This document shows, piece by piece, positions 1 to 9,700 of a DNA stretch of 64,000 nt; position 1 is the first letter of the stretch; every line of letters starts with the position of its first letter. Source of the DNA: Mycolicibacterium holsaticum DSM 44478 = JCM 12374 (lineage in GTDB: Bacteria > Actinomycetota > Actinomycetes > Mycobacteriales > Mycobacteriaceae). A program made the position numbers and the translations under genes. The DNA lies in assembly GCF_019645835.1 (NCBI RefSeq), contig NZ_CP080998.1, forward strand, positions 2,046,001 through 2,110,000, read 5' to 3'. Below the pieces are notes generated by a model, which had not been told where the DNA came from, did not search any database, and worked only from the letters and a program-made list of their open reading frames with translations.

Positions 1-572
1 CCGTCGCCGCCGTGCTACCCGGTGAGAGCGACGTGCTGGCGGCGTTGGTCCGGACCACCGATCCGACCGTCGACTCGCACGCGGTCGCCGCTGAGATGGC
101 GGAACTGGTTCCGGCACATATGGTTCCGAAGGTTCTCGTGGTCACCGACCGGATACCGTTCACGCTGGCGGGCAAGATCGACCGCGCGGCCGTGCAACGG
201 CAACTGGCCGACGCCGAGATGCCCGCCGGGCGCGGTTACCGCGCGCCGACGAACCCGCTGGAGTCGGCGCTGGTGGCGATCGTGGCCCGGGTGCTGGGCG
301 TCGAGGCGGGACAGGTCGGCGTCGACGACGACTTCTTCGTCCTGGGCGGGGATTCGCTGCTGGCCACCCAGGCGGTGGCCCGGATGCGGGAGTGGCTGGA
401 CACGTCGTCGGTGATGGTCACCGACATGTTCGCCGCCCGGTGCGTGGCCAAGCTGGCCGAGCGACTGCGCGAGCGGGAACCCGACGCCGACCGGCTCGAC
501 GCGGTGGCCGAGGTGTATCTGGAGGTCGCGGCGATGGACAGCGCCGAAGTCCTCGCCGAACTCACCCGATGA
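1..572 (+). CDS. mbtB: MbtB C-terminal part (phenyloxazoline synthase NRPS), truncated by window start
   Basis: The reading frame is already open at the first base (first full codon at base 3) and ends with TGA at 570-572. The visible part is the last stretch of an adenylation domain, including the A10-type segment 'LAGKID' near base 170, followed by a carrier protein whose phosphopantetheine motif LGGDSLL has its serine codon at 354. MbtB joins salicylate from MbtA to Ser/Thr and cyclises it to the oxazoline of mycobactin. The protein stops about 70 residues after the carrier serine, so it has no C-terminal thioesterase. As I recall, M. tuberculosis MbtB has one, and here a thioesterase is encoded separately at 1778. 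Identity rests on the domain content and on mbtC-H downstream. Confidence 0.85.
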   Translation, partial: VAAVLPGESDVLAALVRTTDPTVDSHAVAAEMAELVPAHMVPKVLVVTDRIPFTLAGKIDRAAVQRQLADAEMPAGRGYRAPTNPLESALVAIVARVLGVEAGQVGVDDDFFVLGGDSLLATQAVARMREWLDTSSVMVTDMFAARCVAKLAERLREREPDADRLDAVAEVYLEVAAMDSAEVLAELTR

Positions 573-639
573 TCCGCCGAAAGGGACAAACGGGCGGGGA
601 AGTGCGAGTAAAACGCGCCGAAACGTCGGTCTCGGCGGA
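573..639. repeat. Palindrome-ended intergenic element between convergent genes
   Basis: Perfect 8-bp inverted repeats TCCGCCGA (573-580) and TCGGCGGA (632-639) bound the gap between the stop of mbtB and the stop of the convergent oxidoreductase gene. It may act as a bidirectional terminator or be a small dispersed element. No T-tract follows, so a classical intrinsic terminator is not clear. Confidence 0.4.
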
Positions 640-641
640 AG

Positions 642-1502
642 CTAACCCAGCGCCGCGGCCAGCCGACGCCACTGCTCGCGCGGGAACTCCCTCGGGTCGG
701 CGGTCAACACCTGCACGCACACGTGGTCGGCGCCCGCGTCGCGATGCTCGTTGACGCGGGCCAGCACCTTCTCCTCGTCGCCCCACGCGATGATCGCGTC
801 GAACAACCGGTCGCTCACCGACGTCACGTCTTCCTCGGTGAAACCGGAGCGCAGCAGGTTGTTGGCATAGTTCGGCAACGCCAGATACGAACGCAGCCAG
901 TCCTTTCCGATCGTATGGGCCACCGAAGCGTCCTCGGTGAGCAGCACGGTCTGCTCGGGCAGCAGGAGGGGACCCGTACCGAGCACCTCGCGGGCGCCCC
1001 GGGTGTGCTCGGGCGTGACGAGATAGGGGTGGGCACCGCGCGCCCGGGTCGCCGACAACTCGAGCATCTTGGGGCCCAGCGCCGCCAGCACCCGGTTGCC
1101 GACCGGCACCGGGGTTTGCGCCGCGTCGATGCCGTCGAGGAAGGCTCGCGTCGCCGCCAGCGGCTTGCGGTAGCGACCCGGTTCCTTCGAGTCGATGAGC
1201 GGCGCGTGGCTCACCCCGATGCCCAGCAGGAAACGCTCACCGTGTTCGGCCGTCAGGGACTGATAGCGCGCCGCCACGTCGGCAGGCTCGTGCATCCACA
1301 GGTTCAGGATGCCGGTGGCGATGACGACCTGCTTGGTCGACGACAGCAGATGGTCCACGGAATCGAGAACCGGCCCGCCGACGTCGGGAATCCACAGCGC
1401 CGTAAAGCCCAGGTCTTCCAGCTCGGCGGCGGCGTCCGCCGCCTCGCCCTGGTCGCCGTAACGCAGCTGCGAACTCCAAATCCCGACGCCTGCCAGATCC
1501 AT
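642..1502 (-). CDS. LLM-class F420-dependent oxidoreductase
   Basis: A 286-residue luciferase-like TIM-barrel protein. The N-terminus 'GVGIWSSQLRYGD', the strand 'FTALWIPDVGGPVLDS' and the segment 'RFLLGIGVSHAPLID' fit the actinobacterial F420-dependent luciferase-like family (the TIGR03620 type, from memory). These enzymes use reduced F420 or flavin for hydride transfer, and the substrate cannot be read from sequence. The gene sits inside the mycobactin locus but on the opposite strand, convergent with mbtB and divergent from the thioesterase gene. A good AAAGGAC Shine-Dalgarno lies just before the ATG and is part of a triple tandem repeat. It could be a passenger gene rather than part of siderophore synthesis. 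Confidence 0.85.
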   Translation of the reverse strand: MDLAGVGIWSSQLRYGDQGEAADAAAELEDLGFTALWIPDVGGPVLDSVDHLLSSTKQVVIATGILNLWMHEPADVAARYQSLTAEHGERFLLGIGVSHAPLIDSKEPGRYRKPLAATRAFLDGIDAAQTPVPVGNRVLAALGPKMLELSATRARGAHPYLVTPEHTRGAREVLGTGPLLLPEQTVLLTEDASVAHTIGKDWLRSYLALPNYANNLLRSGFTEEDVTSVSDRLFDAIIAWGDEEKVLARVNEHRDAGADHVCVQVLTADPREFPREQWRRLAAALG

Positions 1503-1507
1503 GCCCT

Positions 1508-1546
1508 GTCCTTTCGAAGCGTCCTTTCGAAGCGTCCTTTCGACGC
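1508..1546 (-). repeat. Three tandem 13-bp copies carrying the Shine-Dalgarno
   Basis: Three head-to-tail copies of a 13-mer (reverse strand GCTTCGAAAGGAC, with one substitution in the third) end 5 bp before the start codon of the oxidoreductase gene. Each copy carries GAAAGGAC, a strong ribosome-binding sequence. Only the proximal copy is correctly spaced. Copy-number change would alter the leader. Confidence 0.8.
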
Positions 1547-1654
1547 AACTACCGACCCCACGTTACGTAGCCGCCGATCTCCAAGCCGCGACCGGTTGGT
1601 CGATGGCCGCACCCGGTGGCACTCGGGGCGTAGCCGTGTTCGGCGGGCCGACGA

Positions 1655-1673
1655 TAAGGTAATGTCACCCTAA
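1655..1673 (+). promoter_or_regulatory. IdeR-like iron box 1
   Basis: TAAGGTAATGTCACCCTAA matches 15 of 19 positions of the mycobacterial IdeR consensus TTAGGTTAGGCTAACCTAA (allowing A/T at W positions). It lies upstream of the thioesterase-mbtC-H operon. IdeR with Fe(II) represses mycobactin genes in mycobacteria, so this is the expected iron-control site. Confidence 0.65.
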
Positions 1674-1674
1674 C

Positions 1675-1693
1675 TTAGGGCAGCCTGCGCTAA
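1675..1693 (+). promoter_or_regulatory. IdeR-like iron box 2
   Basis: TTAGGGCAGCCTGCGCTAA matches about 14 of 19 consensus positions and starts exactly 20 bp after the first box, putting both on nearly the same helix face. Tandem boxes suggest cooperative IdeR binding. The right half-site is weaker than the left. Confidence 0.55.
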
Positions 1694-1777
1694 TTCTCGG
1701 AGGGACATGATGGGTGGTACCGCCGCGCAGAGCCAGGCCGTCCACTGCCGTGGAGCCGATGCGACGCCACCGCCACG

Positions 1778-2524
1778 ATGATCGATGAACAGCGGGAACT
1801 GATTTTCGCGCCCTGGATCAAACGCACACCCGGCCAGCGCGCCGACGGCTCGACGGTGGTGTTCCCCCACGCCGGCGGCGCCGCCGCGGCCTACCGGGGG
1901 TTCGCGACAGCCCTGGCCGCCACCGGCAACGACGCGTACGTCGTGCAGTATCCGCAACGAGCCGACCGGTTGTCGCACCCGGCGCCCGACACCGTCGAAC
2001 AGTTGGCGGCGGATCTGTACGCGGCCGGTGACTGGGCCCGCATCGGCCCGCTGCGCCTGTTCGGCCACTGCATGGGCGCGATCATCGCGTTCGAGTTCGC
2101 CCGCGTCGCCGAGGAACACGGCGTCGACGTCGGCCAGCTGTGGGTGTCGGCCAGCCAGGCGCCCCACACGGTCGTCACCTCACCGCGGTTGCCGACCGCC
2201 GACGCCGAGGTGGTCGCCAACATGGTCGACCTCGGCGGCACCGATCCGCGCCTGCTCGACGACGAGGAGTTCATCGAGTTGCTGGTCCGCGCCGTGCGTG
2301 CCGACTATGTGGCGTTCAACCGTTACGTGTGCGGCCCGGACCGCAAGATTCGCGCCGACATCCATCTGCTCGGCGGCCGCGGCGATCACCGGGTCAGCCA
2401 GGACATGTTGCGCCGGTGGGAAATCCACACCGAGCAAGCCGTCACGCTCACACTCTTCGACGGTGGACACTTCTACCTCAACGAGCACATCGACACGGTG
2501 GCGGAGCTGATCAATGACAGCTAG
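1778..2524 (+). CDS. Type II thioesterase of the mycobactin cluster, cysteine nucleophile
   Basis: A 248-residue alpha/beta hydrolase of the NRPS/PKS type II thioesterase family. 'FPHAGGAAAAYRGF' is the oxyanion-loop region. The nucleophile elbow reads GHCMG with Cys98 where serine is usual, Asp203 lies in 'GGRGDHRVS', and His231 in 'DGGHFYL'. Such enzymes clear misprimed or stalled acyl groups from carrier proteins. Here it may also stand in for the terminal TE domain missing from MbtB. The ATG at 1778 gives a typical N-terminus, and the tandem iron boxes lie 85-120 bp upstream. The stop overlaps the start of mbtC by 11 bp, so the gene is the first of the mbtC-H operon. Symbol left blank because naming of this gene differs between species. 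Confidence 0.85.
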   Translation: MIDEQRELIFAPWIKRTPGQRADGSTVVFPHAGGAAAAYRGFATALAATGNDAYVVQYPQRADRLSHPAPDTVEQLAADLYAAGDWARIGPLRLFGHCMGAIIAFEFARVAEEHGVDVGQLWVSASQAPHTVVTSPRLPTADAEVVANMVDLGGTDPRLLDDEEFIELLVRAVRADYVAFNRYVCGPDRKIRADIHLLGGRGDHRVSQDMLRRWEIHTEQAVTLTLFDGGHFYLNEHIDTVAELINDS

Positions 2525-3824
2525 CGACCCCGTGGTCATCACCGGTATGGCGCTCGAGGCGCCCGGCGGAATCGAAACCGCCGACCAGTACTGGGCGCTG
2601 CTCGCCGAACAACGCGAAGCGCTGAGCCCGTTCCCGCGCGACCGCGGCTGGGCGATCCGTGACGTGCTGGACGGGTCACGGCGCGACGGCTTCAAGCCGA
2701 TCCAGGACCTAGGTGGATTCCTCACCGGCGCAGCCACATTCGACCCCGAGTTCTTCTCCATCTCGCCGCGCGAGGCCCTCGCCATGGACCCCCAGCAGCG
2801 GGTCGCACTGCGGGTGGCGTGGCGCGCCCTGGAGAACACCGGGATCAACCCCGACGACCTCGCCGGACACGACGTGGGCTGTTACCTCGGCGCGTCGGCG
2901 ATGGGCTACGGACCCGATCTGGCCGAATACACCAACCTGACCGGACATCTGATGGCCGGCACTGCGCTGGGCCCGGTGTCCGGGCGGATCGCCTACACGC
3001 TCGGCCTCACCGGACCCGCGCTCACGATCGACACCTCGTGCTCCTCGGCGCTGACCGCCATCCATGTGGCGAGCCAGGCGCTGCGCTGCGGCGACTGCGA
3101 TCTGGCGCTGGCCGGCGGTGTCTGCGTGATGGGATCACCGGGCTTCTTCGTCGAGTTCTCCAAGCAGCACGCGCTTTCCGACGACGGCCACTGCCGCCCG
3201 TACAGCGCGCACGCCTCGGGAACGGTGTGGGCCGAGGGCGCGGCGATTTTCGTCCTGCAACGCCGCTCGGACGCGCTGCGCGACGGACGCCGGGTGCTCG
3301 CCGAGTTGCGGGCCACCTGCCTGAACCAGGACGGCCGGTCGGCCGGGCTCACCGCACCGAGTGGAGCGGCGCAGGCCCGGCTGTTCAAGCGTGCCATCGA
3401 CCAAGGCGCCGTGCGCCCCGAAGACATCGGCATGATCGAAGGACACGGCACGGCAACCCGACTCGGCGACCGCACCGAGCTGATCTCGCTGTCGCAGACC
3501 TACGGCGCCACCGCAGCCCGCCGCGGCGGACTGCTCGGCTCAGTGAAGTCCAACATCGGCCACACGCAGGCCGCCGCCGGTGGGCTGGGACTGGCCAAGG
3601 TGCTGATCGCCGCCGAGCACGCCGCCGTCCCACCCACGCTGCACGCCGACGATGCCAGCCGCGAAATCGACTGGGACAGCCAAGGACTGCGGCTAGCCAC
3701 CAAGCTGACACCCTGGCCCGCCGTCGACGGTCAGCGGATGGCCGCGGTGAGTGCGTTCGGCATGAGCGGCACCAACGCACACGTGATCGTCTCGATGCCC
3801 GAGCGCGGAAACGAGGCGGCCTGA
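2514..3824 (+). CDS. mbtC: MbtC, polyketide beta-ketoacyl synthase
   Basis: A stand-alone ketosynthase of 436 residues, close to the length I recall for M. tuberculosis MbtC (444). The active-site motif DTSCSSA has Cys176, and the two catalytic histidine motifs are visible as 'EGHGTATRLGD' and 'SNIGHTQAAAG'. It carries out the decarboxylative condensation that builds the beta-hydroxybutyrate unit of mycobactin together with MbtD, which carries AT, KR and ACP. Start and stop overlap both neighbours (thioesterase by 11 bp, mbtD by one base), which indicates translational coupling. Confidence 0.93.
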   Translation: MTASDPVVITGMALEAPGGIETADQYWALLAEQREALSPFPRDRGWAIRDVLDGSRRDGFKPIQDLGGFLTGAATFDPEFFSISPREALAMDPQQRVALRVAWRALENTGINPDDLAGHDVGCYLGASAMGYGPDLAEYTNLTGHLMAGTALGPVSGRIAYTLGLTGPALTIDTSCSSALTAIHVASQALRCGDCDLALAGGVCVMGSPGFFVEFSKQHALSDDGHCRPYSAHASGTVWAEGAAIFVLQRRSDALRDGRRVLAELRATCLNQDGRSAGLTAPSGAAQARLFKRAIDQGAVRPEDIGMIEGHGTATRLGDRTELISLSQTYGATAARRGGLLGSVKSNIGHTQAAAGGLGLAKVLIAAEHAAVPPTLHADDASREIDWDSQGLRLATKLTPWPAVDGQRMAAVSAFGMSGTNAHVIVSMPERGNEAA

Positions 3825-6790
3825 TGCCGGGTCGCCTGCTGCCCGACGGGCGGGTGCCCGTCGTGCTCAGCGCGCACGCCGAAGAACTGATCGGGGCCGA
3901 CGCCGAGGCGATCCTGCGCTACCTGGATCACGGTTGCGCCGTCCATGCGGTCGCCAACACCTTGGTGCGCACCCGCAGGCTGCGCAGGCACCGCGCCGTG
4001 CTGCGCGCGGCCGACCTCGACGAGTTGGCCGACGGTCTGCGCGCGCTGAGCACAGGTGCGGACCATCCGCTTCTGGCCCGGTCGTCGGGGTCAGTCGTGG
4101 CCCGAACGGCGTTCGTCCTTCCCGGCCAGGGCAACCAGTGGCCGTCGATGGGCGCCGACGCCTACCGTCAGTCGGCGGTGTACCGCGCCGAGGTCGACCG
4201 GTGCGCGGCGGCGTTCGTCGCCGCGGGGGAACCCTCCCCGTTGCCGTACCTGACCGCCGACACCGACGGTGGTGGGTGGAGCCAGGTGCAGCGCCAGGCC
4301 GCGCAGTTCGCCCACGCGGCCGGACTGGCCCAGGTGTGGCGATCCTGCGGGTTCGCCCCCGACATCGTGGTGGGACACAGCCTCGGCGAAATCGCCGCCG
4401 CCTACATCGCGGGCTCGATCACCCTCGCCGACGCCGCGGCCGTGGTGATCGCCAGGGCCAGGGCCGTCGACAGCCTGGCGGGCGACTACCGCATGGCGGC
4501 GCTGGGCATCACCTGCGAGGACGCGCAGCGTCTCGCCGCGACGGTCGACGGCTGGCTCGAGGTGTCCGCCGTCAACTCCCCGTCCTCCGTGGTGGTATCG
4601 GGGCACCGCGCCGCCGTCGACGCGCTGGTGGCCGCCGCATCGCAGCGCGCGGTGTTCGTGCGCGCACTCGACGTGACCTATCCCGGCCACACCAGCGCGC
4701 TGGAACCACTGCGCGACGCCCTCACCGCATCGTTGCCGCGCGGTCAATTCGTGGCGGGCACAGCGGAATTCATCGGATCGGCCACCGCAGCGACCGTCGC
4801 TGCGGGCACCGACTTCGTCGACTACTGGTACCGCAACCTGCGCAACACCGTCCGCTTCGACCGCGCGGCGGCCGCAGCCCGCGGGCGCGGGGCATCGCGG
4901 TTCGTCGAGCTGTCGGCGCATCCGTCGCTGCTGTTCGCGTTGGGCGATCTGTTCGCTGATGAGCCCGGCGACGAACCGCAGATCGTCGGGTCGGGTCGAC
5001 GCGGTGAACCGTTCGGCGACGCCGTGTCGGCGGCCATCGTCGCCGCCGCCGTCGCCGACCCCGGCTACCGCTGGGCCGACCTGTTCGACACCGACAGCAC
5101 TGTGCTGCAAGGCTTTCCGAACGCACCGATGCGTGCTGTCGCGCTGTGGGCAGCGCCGGAACCACTTGCGCCGGTGCCTCGGCTCACCGTGGCGGAGGAA
5201 CGGTGGGTGCCGACGGCACGCCCGGTCCCCGGCGATACGGTTCGACGTATCGCGGTCGTCGACCTCTTGGGCCCCGCTGGCACCCTTGGCGATCGGCTGC
5301 GCACCGCCGTGCAGCACCATCCCGGCGCGCAACCCGCCGACGCACACGACGCCGACGTCCTCGTCGCGGTCGCTCCCGTGCTCGATTGCCCGGACGCCGA
5401 ACCGGCCGCACACGACATCGCCAAGCTCATCGACGCCGGACTGCTCGACTACGTCGAAGCCGCCGGATCAGAGTGCGCCACCGTGTGTTTGGTGACCGTC
5501 GGCGGCGAGCAAGTCCGCCCCGGCGACGCCGCGGCCCTGCCGGCCCAGGGCGCCCTGGCCGCAATGCACCGCAGCGTCGGGTTCGAACACCCCGACCTGA
5601 CGTTCGGTCGTCTGGACCTGCCGTCGTGGGACGTCGACGACGCCACCGCCGCGGCCGCTGTCGACGCGGTACTCGGCCAGGCGCAGGACGCGGCGGTGCG
5701 CGACGGAACGGCGTATACCCGCACGGTGACGGCATCGATGACGGCCGCCACCCCGTGGCCGCTCACCGACGGTGTGCTCGACAACGTGGTGATCACCGGC
5801 GGCAGTGGCACCGTGGGCATGCACTTCGCGCGGTACCTCGCCGAGCGCGGCGCCCGCCGGATCGTGTTGCTCAGCCGCAGCGGGATCGGCGAGACGACCA
5901 GGACCCAGCTTCGCTCGCCCGATGTCGAAATCGTCGACGCGCGGTGCGATATCACATCAGCGGAGCAGCTTTTGGCGGTGGCCCGCGAGCACGCAGGTGG
6001 CGGCGCGACGCTGCTCGTGCACGCCGCGGGCGCCGCCACGTTCGCCGAATGCGACCGCATCACCGGCGCCACGTTCACCGACACCGCGGCGGCCAAGATC
6101 ACCGGGCTCGCCCGGATGACGGACCACTGGCCGCTGCATCCCGAGGTACGGATCGTGCTGTGCTCGTCGCTGTCCGGGGTCTGGGGCGGGCGCGGCCATG
6201 GAGCCTACTCCGCGGCCAACCGGATGCTCGACGTGATGGCCGGCCAACTACGCGCGAAGTGCCGGGCCTGTGTGGCCGTCAGATATGGGCTGTGGCAAGG
6301 CGATCCGCAACGCGGCAGCGGCATCGCCGAGGGGGCCGGGGTGGCCAACATCGAACGCTCGGGGCTGTTGCCGATGGCACCGGAGGCAGCGGTCGCGGCC
6401 AGCCTGTGCGATCACCCGGCCGACCCGCTGCTGATGTCCGCCGACGCCGAGCGACTGCGCGTGTTCCTGGACAGCCAACCGGTGCGCGAACCAGCGCCGC
6501 ACACAGCTGAACTCGCCGCCGGCGCCGACGTCGCCGACCGTGTACTGGCCGCGCTGGCCGCCGTGCTGGCCCTCGACGCGACGGCGATCGACCCCGAAAC
6601 GCCGCTGCTGGATTTGGGCGTGGATTCCCTTCTGGCGCTGGACCTGCGCAGCCGGCTGCTGCGCAGCACCGGCACAAAGGTGACGCTGGCGACCCTGCTG
6701 GGCGGCATCACCGCCCGCGAACTCATCGACGCCCTGGACGACCCGACAGCTTCCGCACGCACTGAGAAGGTGGAAACCACGCGTGACTGA
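3824..6790 (+). CDS. mbtD: MbtD, polyketide synthase (AT-KR-ACP)
   Basis: A 988-residue PKS subunit whose ATG overlaps the TGA of mbtC (TGATG). The order of domains is: acyltransferase with GHSLGE (Ser186); ketoreductase with the NADPH loop GGSGTVG starting near residue 659 and the active-site Tyr795 in 'GAYSAAN'; and a C-terminal acyl carrier protein with LGVDSLL (Ser935). With MbtC as the missing ketosynthase it supplies the hydroxybutyryl linker between the two lysine units. The frame is open much further upstream inside mbtC, but conserved sequence and coupling support the start at 3824. Confidence 0.93.
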   Translation: MPGRLLPDGRVPVVLSAHAEELIGADAEAILRYLDHGCAVHAVANTLVRTRRLRRHRAVLRAADLDELADGLRALSTGADHPLLARSSGSVVARTAFVLPGQGNQWPSMGADAYRQSAVYRAEVDRCAAAFVAAGEPSPLPYLTADTDGGGWSQVQRQAAQFAHAAGLAQVWRSCGFAPDIVVGHSLGEIAAAYIAGSITLADAAAVVIARARAVDSLAGDYRMAALGITCEDAQRLAATVDGWLEVSAVNSPSSVVVSGHRAAVDALVAAASQRAVFVRALDVTYPGHTSALEPLRDALTASLPRGQFVAGTAEFIGSATAATVAAGTDFVDYWYRNLRNTVRFDRAAAAARGRGASRFVELSAHPSLLFALGDLFADEPGDEPQIVGSGRRGEPFGDAVSAAIVAAAVADPGYRWADLFDTDSTVLQGFPNAPMRAVALWAAPEPLAPVPRLTVAEERWVPTARPVPGDTVRRIAVVDLLGPAGTLGDRLRTAVQHHPGAQPADAHDADVLVAVAPVLDCPDAEPAAHDIAKLIDAGLLDYVEAAGSECATVCLVTVGGEQVRPGDAAALPAQGALAAMHRSVGFEHPDLTFGRLDLPSWDVDDATAAAAVDAVLGQAQDAAVRDGTAYTRTVTASMTAATPWPLTDGVLDNVVITGGSGTVGMHFARYLAERGARRIVLLSRSGIGETTRTQLRSPDVEIVDARCDITSAEQLLAVAREHAGGGATLLVHAAGAATFAECDRITGATFTDTAAAKITGLARMTDHWPLHPEVRIVLCSSLSGVWGGRGHGAYSAANRMLDVMAGQLRAKCRACVAVRYGLWQGDPQRGSGIAEGAGVANIERSGLLPMAPEAAVAASLCDHPADPLLMSADAERLRVFLDSQPVREPAPHTAELAAGADVADRVLAALAAVLALDATAIDPETPLLDLGVDSLLALDLRSRLLRSTGTKVTLATLLGGITARELIDALDDPTASARTEKVETTRD

Positions 6791-9700
6791 CACCGTTGAT
6801 ATCCGCGAGGACCTCGACCAGCGACGGCTGGAGGTGTTGCGGCGCAGGCTCGCCGAGCGGGGACTGCGGTCGACGAACCCGCAGAACGACGCGGTCGACG
6901 GCCTGTCTGACGGCCAGCGCCGCATGTGGTTCGTCCAGACCGCCGATCCCACCGGCGCGATCCTCAACATCTGCCTGTCCTACCGGCTCACCGGGGCGCT
7001 CGACGTGTCACGGCTGCACGACGCCCTCGACGCCGTCGCAGCGCGCCATCGCGCGCTGCGCACCACCTTTTGCGCCGACGCCGACGGCGAGCCGCAACCG
7101 ACCGTGCACGACGAGCTGACACCGGGCTGGTCCGTCCACGACCTCTCCGAACTGTCCGAGCATGCCCGCCGACTGCGCCTGGAGGTGCTGGCGCAGCGCG
7201 AGTTCAACGCGCCGTTCGACCTGAGCACCGACGCGCCGCTGCGCATCACGGTGGTCCGCACCGGCGCCGACGAACACGTCATGCTGCTGGTCGCGCACCA
7301 CATCGCGTGGGACGACGCCTGCTGGGCAGTGTTCTTCGCCGACCTCACCCGTGCATACGACGGGGAACCGCTGCCCGCACCCACCGCGGTGCCCCGACTG
7401 GACGACGAGCCGAGCGCCGAAGACCTCGACTACTGGCGCGCGGCGATGGCCGATCCGCCCGAACCCCTCGAGCTGCCCGGGCCCAACGGGTCTGCGGTCC
7501 CGACGAGTTGGCGCTCGCAGCGCACCACGCTGACGCTGCCCGGGCAGACCGCCGAGCAGGTGGCCGCGCTGGCCAAGGAATCCGGCGCAACCCCCTACAT
7601 GGTGCTGTTGGCCGCGTTCGGGGTGCTGATGCACCGCTACACCCACGCCGACGACATGCTGGTCGCCACACCGGTGCTGAACCGGCCCGCCGAACTCGAC
7701 GACGTCATCGGCTACTACGGCAACACCGTGGCGCTGCGGCTGCGCCCCCTAGCCGGACAGACCTTCCGTGACGTCCTGGCGGCCACCCGCGACACCGCCG
7801 TCGGTGCGTTCGCCCATCAACACGCCAACCTCGACCGGGTGGTGCGCGAGCTGAACCCCGACCGCCGCCACGGGGTGGAGCGGATGACCCGCGTCGCGTT
7901 CGGCGCCCGCGGCGCCGACGGGTCCGGCTTCTGCCCACCCGGCATCACGTGCGAACGTGCCGAGCTGCGTGGCCAATTCACCCAGCTTCCGCTGACATTC
8001 ATGGTCGAGTTCGACGGCCCGACGGTGGTGGTGGAGGCCGAGTATCTCGTCGAGGTGCTCGACGCGACGCTGGCCCGACAGCTGCTCGATCACTACGCCG
8101 TGCTACTCGACGACGCGCTGCGCCACCCCGACCAGCGGATCGGCGAGCTGCAGGTGATGGGCGCCGCCGATCGCGAATGGCTGCGTGCGGTCGCGGCGGG
8201 CGACGAATTCCACACCCCGGCAAAGACGTTGACCGAGCTGGTGGAGGCGCAGGTCGCCCGCACCCCCGATGCGGTAGCCCTCGTCTACGAGGGCCGTCAC
8301 TACTCCTATCGTGAGCTCAACGAGTCCGCCAACCGGGTCGCGCACTGGCTGATCGAGAAGGGCATCGGCGCCGAGGACCGCGTCGCGGTGCTGCTGGACC
8401 GCTCACCCGAACTGGTGATCACCGCGCTCGGCGTGATCAAGGCCGGCGCGATCTACCTGCCCGTCGACCCGACCTACCCCGAAGACCGGCTCACCTTCAT
8501 CCTGTCCGACTCCGACCCGAAACTCGTGCTGCGCGAACCGGTCACCGGGTTGGACCGGTACCGCTCCGACAACCCGACCGATACCGACCGGGTGCGCGCG
8601 CTGAGCCCGCAGAGCACCGCGTACCTGATCTACACGTCGGGGTCCACCGGTCTGCCCAAGGGGGTGCCGGTACCGCATCGGCCGGTCGCCGAGTACTTCG
8701 TGTGGTTCGCCGACGAGTACGACATCGACCATCGCGAGCGGCTGCTACAGGTCGCGTCGCCGAGCTTCGACGTGTCGATGGGCGAGATCTTCGGCATGCT
8801 GGCCTGCGGCGGGCGGTTGGTGATTCCGCGGCCCGACGGCCTGCGCGACATCGGATATCTCACCGACCTGTTGCGCAACGAAGGCATCACCTCGATGCAC
8901 TTCGTGCCGTCACTGCTCGGGCTGTTCCTGTCGCTGCCCGGCGTGAACCAGTGGCGCACCCTGCAGCGGGTGCCGATCGGCGGGGAGGCGCTGCCCGGTG
9001 AGCTCGCCGACAAGTTCCACGCCACGTTCGACGCGTTGCTGCACAACTTCTACGGCCCCACCGAGACCGTCATCAACGCCAGCCGATACAAGGTGGAGGG
9101 CACCCAGGGCACCCGCATCGTGCCGATCGGCACCCCCAAGATCAACACCCAGATCCACCTGCTCGACGACGCACTGCAGCCCGTGCCGGTCGGTGTCATC
9201 GGTGAGATCTACATCGGCGGAACACATGTCGCGCACGGCTATCACGACCGTCCCGGGTTGACCGCGGAACGGTTTGTCGCCGACCCGTTCACGGCGGGCG
9301 GGCGGCTCTACCGGTCCGGCGACCTTGCGCGCCGCAACGCCGACGGTGACATCGAGTTCGTCGGGCGCGCCGACGAGCAGGTCAAGATCCGCGGTTTCCG
9401 CATCGAGCTCGGGGAGGTCGCCGCGGCGATCTCGGTGGACCCCAGCGTCGGTCAGGCGGTCGTGGTGGCCAGCGACCTGCCGGGGCTGGGCCGAAGCCTC
9501 GTCGGGTATCTGACCGCGGCGCCTGACGCCGAGGTCGTCGACGTCGAGCGCATCCGCAACCGGGTGACCGCCGCGCTGCCCGAGTACATGACACCGGCGG
9601 CATACGTTGTCGTCGACGAGATCCCAATCACCGCGCACGGCAAGATCGACCGGGCGGCGCTGCCGGAACCGGACTTGAATGCGTTGGCCGGTTCCGGCGC

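Noticed and set aside
723..1673. Forward open frame of 316 codons opposite the F420-type oxidoreductase
   Set aside because: The reverse-strand protein has a good Shine-Dalgarno and family motifs; the forward frame is Arg/Gly/Gln-rich shadow sequence.
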